From the NCBI GenBank assembly GCA_012934845.2, contig WNNJ02002706.1, positions 1 to 64,000 on the forward strand: 64,000 nt of DNA, written 5' to 3'. The notes under the pieces were generated by a model that was given only the letters and a program-made list of their open reading frames with translations, was not told where the DNA came from and made no database searches. Origin of the DNA: Pomphorhynchus laevis. Lineage: Eukaryota; Acanthocephala; Palaeacanthocephala; Echinorhynchida; Pomphorhynchidae. Shown piece after piece: positions 22,701 through 31,700 of the stretch. Position numbers and translations under genes: made by a program. The number at the start of each line of letters is the position of its first letter. Positions within the stretch are counted from its first letter, which is position 1.

Positions 22701-25700
22701 TCAAACCGTACATTTCGCGTCTATTCTAACTCTTCTCTCTCCCATCCTTCATCCATCCCGACCGGTGTTCCACAAGGCTCCGTATTAGGCCCTATGCTTT
22801 TCTCTCTTCTTCTCGGTGACTTGTCTTCGATTTCTCATAAATTTAACTTCAATGTTATGCAATATGCTGATGACATTCTCATATATGCTCACGCACCTGC
22901 TTATCGTATTCATGATCTTAGTGTTTCTGTTACCAGCTGTCTTGTCTCAATTTCCAACCATCTTTCTTCCCTTCGCCTTTCCCTGAATCCTGATAAATCT
23001 AAAATTATGTGGATCCTACCTCGAAGCTTCGGCGTAGAACCTCCTTCCGTATCACTAAATTCTACAATTCTTCATATCGTTGATAATCTCGTTTTTCTAG
23101 GCTTTCATTTCGACAACCGACTTTCACTAAAACCTTTCGTTAGTGATAAAGTACGCTCATCTACCTTGATACTCCGCAATCTCCGTCAAGTTCGTAGATT
23201 GATCGATTTCCCTTCTTGTATGACTCTCATATCTTCTCTTCTTTTCTCAAGACTTGATTACTGTCTTAGTCTATTTTCCAACTCACCTAAATCCACTCTT
23301 CTTCCTTTACAACGCATCATCAACGCTGCCGTCGAGTTCTCCTCCGTCTTCGTCGTTTTGATCATACATACCACTATCTTGTTTCTCTTGATTGGCCTAC
23401 CATTTATTGTCGTGTTCAAATTCGTCTTCTTATCATTGCTTTTCGCCTTATAACTTCTCATACCCCTTCATTTCTCAACCTTCCTTTTCTCGACAATTCT
23501 CGTACTGTGTATTGTGCTCTGCGTTCCCGTAATTCCCTTCTTTTACATGTCCCAAACTACTCTACCTCTTTTGGCTTCCGCTCCTTCGTTGTGGCTGCTC
23601 CTCTCTTGTGGAATCAACTGCCTATTCATATCCGCCAATCAACATCTATGCCGTACTTCAAACGCCAAATCCAATTTTATTTCAACAATTAACTAATTAC
23701 CTGTGACTTTTGATGTTCTTTTTTTGTTTGTTAGTAGTCATGTAAGCGTGCATTTTGCACGCATTTGCCACGTTAAATAAATTATTGTATTATTAATAGC
23801 GTAGTTGAGACACTTTTCGACATTTAAATTTAGTTATTGAAAATTGAGTAAATATATTTTGTTTTGCCTATATGCCTGATAATGGTTATAATAATCACAA
23901 AATAATAATCTCTTAGCATAATATAAAACAAAATATTATTTATCTACTTTATCTAGTTTTATCTAGTTTACCTAGTTTTATCTATTTTATTTTTAATTTA
24001 AATTAAAAATATAAGCAATAATTAAGATTAATAATTAAAATTTAAATTTATAATTAAAATTTAAAATAATCACAAAATAATAATCTTTTAGCATAATAAA
24101 AAACAAAAATTCTTTAAGATAATTCTTCAGTTAACTTAGTCTAGATTATTTATCTAGTTTATCTGGTTTTATCTAGTTTATTCCTAATTTAAATTAGGAA
24201 TAAATTAATTATAATTAATTAAAATAATAAAATTAATTATTAATTAATAATTAATTATTAATTAATTAATAATAATTAATTATAATTTATAATTAAAATT
24301 TAATTAAAATTTAAAATAAAAATCAATCTTTTTGAGTTGACTAATAAATAATATATGATATATTCGAATAAGGATTAGAGGCCATCGGAAGGAACTACTA
24401 TGTTATCAGGTTTCGGTCCCTTTTCATCGACACAACATAGCAGCGTGACCAAATACATGAGAATGAGACATTTTCTCTGATGAAATTTGATTATATAATA
24501 ATTATATAAAATTTGTGTATAATAAAATTTAAATTTTTATTCATTTCTAAATTAGTAAAAATTTAAATTTGAAATAACAATCATTTTTTAAATAATATAC
24601 CAAATTAAATATAATATACAGAATATTTTTATTCAGTATATAATTCAGTTTTGTTGATAATTTATAATGTTCTGGCTCCTTATGAGCCACAACTGTTCTT
24701 CTATTGTAGCTGATATATGCCCAATAAAAAGAGTCAATAATGTTCGAGATGCCTACAATTGGGCGCGTGAAATATTAGGGAACATGTATCTTATGATCAA
24801 TATAGTCGAGCAACTTGTACTGCATGCGAAAAGCTTACAAAATACACCAATTTCACTTAGGTAATAATTGATTTTTATACAGACTTGGTTCTTACTGGGA
24901 AATTTTTGTAGTTTGGATGTGTTTACGAAGATGCAAAAACTAAAGGATCAAATAAACGATCTTGATATGTCTATAAAAGATAATGTATGCATTTTATCTG
25001 ATTTATTTGCTAAAATTTAAATAATTCATATTAAAAGATAATGTTATTAAGGTTAATTTTGCTTTTTACAACAATTCACTATCTGAGTGAATTAAAATTT
25101 ATCTTAATCCATCTACCAGGAGAACCTTTAAAATACGTGAATAAGGTTTTAATTAATAGTTAAAATTTCAAAATTTTGCTCAAAATACATACATTAATGG
25201 TAAAATATCAGATGTACTGAATACCTTCTTTGGTCTTTGTTTTGGGGGACGTCTTCTAGAAAAGAAGACCAATCTCGAGATTGCCCAGGTACCCCAGAGG
25301 CGCACCTGAGCTTTCTCACTTAATAAGAGAAGTTAATCTTGTTTTAGAGCCTATCTAGATCTCTGGAGTACACTCTTGAATTTATTCAAATCTAAACCGG
25401 TTAACCATTTAACCTGAATGGTACACCCCAGGTATTTTATAAACTTAAGGTATCTGAAACGGGCCCAGCATCTGTCATTGAATGGGAAAATTCAAGCACG
25501 CCTTTGGAGTACTTAAGCTATCTTGGGATTAGTATTCTTCTCTAGAGAACGTCCCCCAGAGGAAAGACTAAGGTTTCTCAAGTTCCTCATCTCGCGATTA
25601 ATAACCATAGTCCACCTCGACAGGACACTTAGGGGGCTGAGATATCCCGAATAATTCAGTCAGAAGGTGACGCGCTGGTGCGGCAGGGGCTCAGATACCT

Positions 25701-28700
25701 CTGGACCTTTACCGTGATGGGGTATTATAAGACATAAGGATATGGTTAAAAGATTGATATTAAGAATTATATGCAACTTATGAAATTGTTATGATTTTCT
25801 GTTTTCCTGACGGTTTTTGTTTTATTTAACATCGCACTGATGCTTAAGCTTATGCTTTCATCTAATAGATACTTTTTTTATTAACTATTGACTTTAATTT
25901 TGTAATTCGTATATTTAAGAGATCTAATACTCAACGCATTGAGCTCGCTAGGATAGGGAAGAAGCGATATGCCGAAACTAAATGCGTGGCTAGTTTTAGA
26001 ATACTTTCAAATTCACTCAATTCTGATTTCAGTTGAGGGTGTCGCCTGATAAGCATAATTTATAAGAATGGGAGGGTAATTATTATTACATACATCAACT
26101 TATGTGACAATGGCTCAGAAAGTTGGATCATAAAAAAACAATTCTCATGTTTACATTTGCTCACATTAATGACCAGGCGGTGGGATGAACATTAGTTGCT
26201 CTTTCTATGCAAATCCGATTGTAGTAAGAAAAATAGAACAATCGCCATATGAATATATCAGGCACAACAGTTTCAGATCATCAGCGTATAGTAGGCACTA
26301 ACATGTACAATTTTCAGCGATTTCATTAATGTAGATATTTAATAAAGTGGGACTAAGAATGGAACCTTGAGAAAGGACATGAGTGGGATTCTACCATTCT
26401 GAAAAAGTGTCACTTACTCGTACAGTGAAAAACGTATATTCAAGAATTTACGTATTCATCTACAAACATGTTTAGAAAATCTGTAATAACTAAGTTTCCA
26501 GCGTAATTTCGGATAAACAACCCGATTAAAATATTTAGACAAATCAATAAAGACGACATCAACCACTACACCTGTTCAAGAAAGTCGGTTTAATCTTTCA
26601 CCTAATGCTAGATTTGTTGAAGTGGAGCAATTCTTTCTAAAACTATGTTGTATATTGTTTTTGTGCCAAACTTAGTGGCCAAAATTTTCGAGCATTTATT
26701 TCAGTAATTTTAAAAATATCAAATTTTTAAAATTAGGTGAAATTAGGTGAAATTTACTCCTGCTAAAAGTTTCATTAGGTGAAACTTTTAGCAGGAGCAT
26801 TTTAAAAATACTCCTGCTAAAAGCAACAACGCGACTATTTCAGACAGAACCATAAAAGCTATTCGAAATTCAATTTCTTACCAAAGACTTGTCGAAAAAT
26901 AAAATACACTGACTGCCCGTGTTACTAATAAGATAAAAAATCTAGTCTTGTTAGGCAATTTAGCTTCGAGATATTTGAACACCATTTGATTGTGCGTCGA
27001 ACTTTGCTATCCAATTAATTTGCTTTAATAATGGTGCACGAAAGACGGACCTAAAATGTCATGTGAAGTGGCATTGTGGTTATGAAAATAGTAATGGCAA
27101 TCGGATTCTATTTATCGATTATGCAACACCCAAAAATTTAAAATTTACAATTTCGATCGGAGTGATTAATTGGTTGATAAATTAGAAGTTACCAAATAGG
27201 TAGAAAGGTTTTGCATTTAGATAAATTTAATTTCAAGGCTGGTAAATGAGAAATTGACAAATTGAGAAATTTGCTCTATGCATTTATGCGAGTATATCCA
27301 AGGTCGAAATACAAAAACGACTCATTATTCATTTTGCAAGAATAATGACTTGCGATTAGATGCTGATGTTTCGCGATATACATAAGTTGAACGAGTTTCG
27401 AGGATATCAAGATATATGCTTGATTTGGAAAACACGCATTATCCAAATCATGCCATCTCCGACTTCATCTATGACGTCGCATACCCGCCTATATGCGACG
27501 TTTAATGAATAGACGTTTATTTAATTAAGACGAAGAGATTCGCTCACATGGTTGTAATCAGTTGGAATAATATCGATGAGCAAATAATGATGGCTACGTT
27601 TGTATTAGAATTTAAGAAACGATACTGCAGGCCCAGAAGAACGAACATTGAGGAAAATACAAATTTAGCATTTTTTATGTGGCAATAAATAAGTTCTAGA
27701 GCCACAATGTTCGAAATTGCGTCAATGAATAATAAAATGCACTACAGATATGTATCCGATATTTAATTTGTACTAATTGAACATTTGTACAGGAAGTGTA
27801 CATTCAAAAAATGAAAGAATGCGAAAAGTCTGCAATACTTCTAGGACAGTCACTACCTGGAACAGACAGACAAAACAAAGAAACCCTTTTTCGGTAAGTT
27901 TTTATGTTTAATTCAAATTTACAAGTTCAAATTCAACTTTACAGTGAACTAATTAAGTTGACTGATTTGTTTGCTTTAAATTATAATTTAAACGAAAGTT
28001 CGTTTAGTGTTTAAATTATTTTAAGTATTTTATTCATAAAATGTGTTTCTTGATTTCAGGATAAGGTATCGTTCTCAATCGACAGTGTTAGATCAGCGAA
28101 TTGTTGATCAATTGCACTAGAAATAGTAATTTCATTCATATTTATATTAATTTCGTTCACTACATTTGGATATGCCTTGGACGGTTTGAGCAATATCTAC
28201 CTGTTCACAATATTTACATTGCATCTTTAATCACACCAGCGTATTTGAAACAATTAATGAATTTATAAATTAATTAATAGATGTATTAATTAATATTAAT
28301 TAATATTAATATTAATAGATGTTAATAGATTTTTCATAAATCCATTGAAATAATGGATCAGGATTTGATCAACAATATCAATATTGTTAATCAAATATTG
28401 TTAATATTTGATTAACCAAATATTAATCAAATCCATTAATTCAATAATGGATTTGTGAATCAGGAAGCGTATTTTATAAATAAAATACATTAAGTAATTA
28501 AAACACATTTTTATATTGTGGGGTAATCGACATTAATACTGGTATAAAACCCATTTTTATAAGGTGCTGCATAAAAACTCTGAATAAAGTCCACGAACAT
28601 AAAATTACCTTGTAAATCCTATGATCTGATTTACCAGTTCATCGATACGTCGATCCTAGTCGTTATATTCAAATAACTATAATATGTGATTTCTTAGTTT

Positions 28701-31700
28701 GCTTTTTTTATAATGTGCTGCAGGTAAACTCTGAATGGTGTCTACCAGCATAAAATTACCTTGTAAACCCAATGATCTGATTTACCAGATCATGGATACG
28801 TCCACCATGGCCGTTATATTTAAATAACTCTAATAATTGGTTCCTTATTTATTTTCTATAAGATGATTCAGAAAAACTCTGAATGGAATTTACTTGCATT
28901 AAATTACATTGTAAACCAATGATTCGGTTTACCAGATCATTGATACGTCAATCATGGTCGTTTAATTCAAATAGCTCTAATCTATGGTTCCTTAGTTTAC
29001 TTTTTAAAAGGTGCTTAATAAAAACTCTGAATGGTGTACACAAGCATAAAATTACCTTGTAAACCTAATGATTTGATTTACCAGATCATCGATACGTCCA
29101 TCATGGTTGTTTCATTAAAATAATTATCATAAGTGGTTCATTAGTTTCGATATGTTCATCGTGATCGTTAAATTTAACTTGATTTTATCTGAGATTATTT
29201 GTGTCTAGTTTGTTCAGAAGGGGCTTTAGTAAATATCTGGATTACATCCTCGAACATAATATTATCTTATAAGCTTGGTGTACACGATAAGTAAAGATAC
29301 ACTTTAAAGTTTTAATTTCCGAATATTGTAACTCTATTCAAGGATAATGTTTAAAGCGTTTTTTAGTACAAAATTTCTAGAGTCAATTCTTTTAGTATTT
29401 AATCGATTCATTTTTGAAGTATCGATACTTTGAAATGCAAAATCAGGTATGCTCACGAGCTACTTACTCAGTTTGAGGAAGAAACTAAACTGCAGCGATT
29501 TTCAAACGAGCGTACTTGCGCCCATATGTCCAGACGGTAATTTTCAAAAAGGTTTTCAATTAAAAATATCAATTTTATAGAAATCGACTGGAAAGCATAA
29601 GAGAAGATCTGAAATTTATGACTGTCAATAACTTTTACAAACACATCAAAGATCAATTCGGATCATGGAAAAATTGGATTCTACAGTAATAAGTCTAATT
29701 ATTTAAAATTATTTAGATAATTTAGTAATGTATACTAATTGTATAAAGTTAATTTTATTAAAAAATAATAATCAATTATTGATTATTAATTAATAGATAA
29801 AATAGTTTCATTTGGTTTAAACTATTTTATCAGATGATGCTGAGGAGAATGCGGTGCGCCATGACAAACAAAATCAGATTATATGAGCTCTGAGGGTAAT
29901 TTTCTTGTCAGCGTTGCGCACGTATCAGCATATTTAGAGGGAACACATTTTTAGTAGCTTGTTGAAAATATCTCAAAATAATCGTTTGCTACTGCAGTAG
30001 CAAACGATTATTCATAGCGCAATAATATATCTTAGGCACTACGGGTGGTGCGAAATATAAAGAATTGAACAATTGATCAGCAATTTATAAACTATTCTAA
30101 ACTGCTGATTCAATGTCAGCTGGAAAAATAAACCACAGAGGTTAGTGTGCAATGTATATTCACATCCTTTTCAAAGTTATGAAAACTGCTGGTAGATATT
30201 TATCCAACGATCCGTTTCAATTGCTTCTGGATACTTTTCCACGAATGTTGGTGAAGTTTAAAACTTGCAGTTATATCGAGGTTGAAGCAGCACATGGAAA
30301 AGACATGCTTAAAGACAATACGATTTCTGATTAAAAGCGCAAACGTTGAAAAAATACTTCTATAAGTATATTTTAAAAAACCTTTACTTTGTCCGTTTGA
30401 TAACTTTGAAGTTAGATCAAAGTTGAACCGTTCAAATTACAGCATAACTTTGAAGAATTTTAAAGTTTCACTTTGAAGAACTTTAAGGCATGCACATGTA
30501 GATCATGAAGCAATTTTGTAATAACCAAGAGTCAAAGATATAAGAACTAAGATACGCAAGATACCGAAACACTCTAAGAAGTAAAAAACGTCATATTTAT
30601 TTCTACTGAGTTACACAAACAAAATTGACGATATTTTTATATTTGACGATATTAGAGTGTTAATATTAATACTTATTTTTAAAATGATTTAGCAACTTAG
30701 CTAAAAAATAAACAAATTTACACATTCGAATTATATCGATTTTGCTTTATGTATAGAACATACCAGCCACTAAGAGAAAAGATCGAAAAGCTTTCAAAAC
30801 TGCTGGATGCATCTATTTCGAAATACCCGGTTGGCTTTGTTGTTTGCTAATAATAGTATACTCTTAATGTCCGTTTGTAGGCTAAAGATATAATAACTTC
30901 TTGTCATGACTGCATAAGTTTAGAGGAATGCAGCAAATCGTCTAGATCTGAAACTGATCATTCATTAGAAAAATTGCTTTTAAAGTAAGGTTGTATAATT
31001 GAAATAGTGAACCTCAAGATCTTGCAAAGTTTCGTATTTAACTTCAAAGTCTTTTAATTAATCGCAAAAACAGGTTTTGTAGCATTTATTACTAATTATT
31101 GACAATTAGATTTAATGAAAGACTTTCATCTTTCATTTTCCAAATTTAATTGAAATCATTTTGATTTCAAATTAAATTAGAGATGGTAGGAGAAGATCCA
31201 ACCTTCAATTTGAAAACCTACCTAGTATTGCAATTAATTACAATTATCAAACAAATTTATATACAAATGCAGTCATTGTTACCATTCAAATTTTGATGAC
31301 TATTTTTTATTCCGCGCGCTGCTTTAATTCTATTTACAAGCCAATAGCAGTACGCTACATATCAGTATTGGTGGACCTCATCATCCGCTGATCCAATACC
31401 TACGTTTTACGTTTCGGCCTTTTTAATGTCGGCTAACGATCACTCTACTCGTCTGCTTTATTGGCAATTATATTTAATGAAATAATTCGTCTTACATTTT
31501 ACAAATTTAATTGATATCATTTATGATTTCAAATTAAATGAACGTTGATAGTAAAAGGTTTTACATTTAATTTGAATACCTACCTATATTTTAATTAATT
31601 TCTATTATCAAACTAGTCATCGATAGCTTGCTTCCTAATTTTAAATTGATATACCTGTGCAGTCATTGTTACGTTTTCTCGCTTTGTTTCTTTTAATGCT

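Larger units (their letters stand above)
19727..23793 (+). mobile_element. LINE (Jockey superfamily, CR1/L2/Rex1-like), nearly whole ORF2, interrupted by a Merlin transposon
   Basis: Before the insertion: a possible ORF1 tail (19740-19930), then an apurinic-type endonuclease (DILCITESWH at ~20038, FVLGDFNIRLDRP at ~20403, ITDPGLSDHFLVTLTLTR at ~20587). After it: the RT with RPISLLPTLSKLLKR, SLDLSSAFDIVDHSIL, PTGVPQGSVLGP and QYADDILIYA (~22860), then KFLGF-type thumb and the C-terminal PLLWNQLPIHIR tail ending near 23692. I count roughly four to five frame changes or stops, e.g. near 20250, 22487, 22620, 22750 and 23335, so it is inactive but relatively young. Much higher C content on this strand than the host intron. 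Inserted between kinase exons 10 and 11. Confidence 0.88.
19717..23803. repeat. Target-site duplication of the LINE, TAATAGCGTA
   Basis: The ten bases TAATAGCGTA occur at 19717-19726 and 23794-23803, exactly bracketing the LINE. Short A/T-rich text makes part of the match easy, but the GCGTA half is unusual in this DNA. Confidence 0.7.

Noticed and set aside
28060-28138. An extra kinase exon after the acceptor TTTCAG at 28059 (reading IRYRSQSTVLDQRIVDQLH, then stop).
   Set aside because: Joining exon 13 directly to 29447 keeps phase and restores the conserved coiled-coil block. The extra piece has no in-phase donor and reaches a stop.
30152-30334. A 60-codon plus-strand frame (FQLLLDTFPRMLVKFKTCSY) as an exon or small gene.
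   Set aside because: Not needed for the in-phase kinase model, no matching splice sites in phase, and no recognisable domain.
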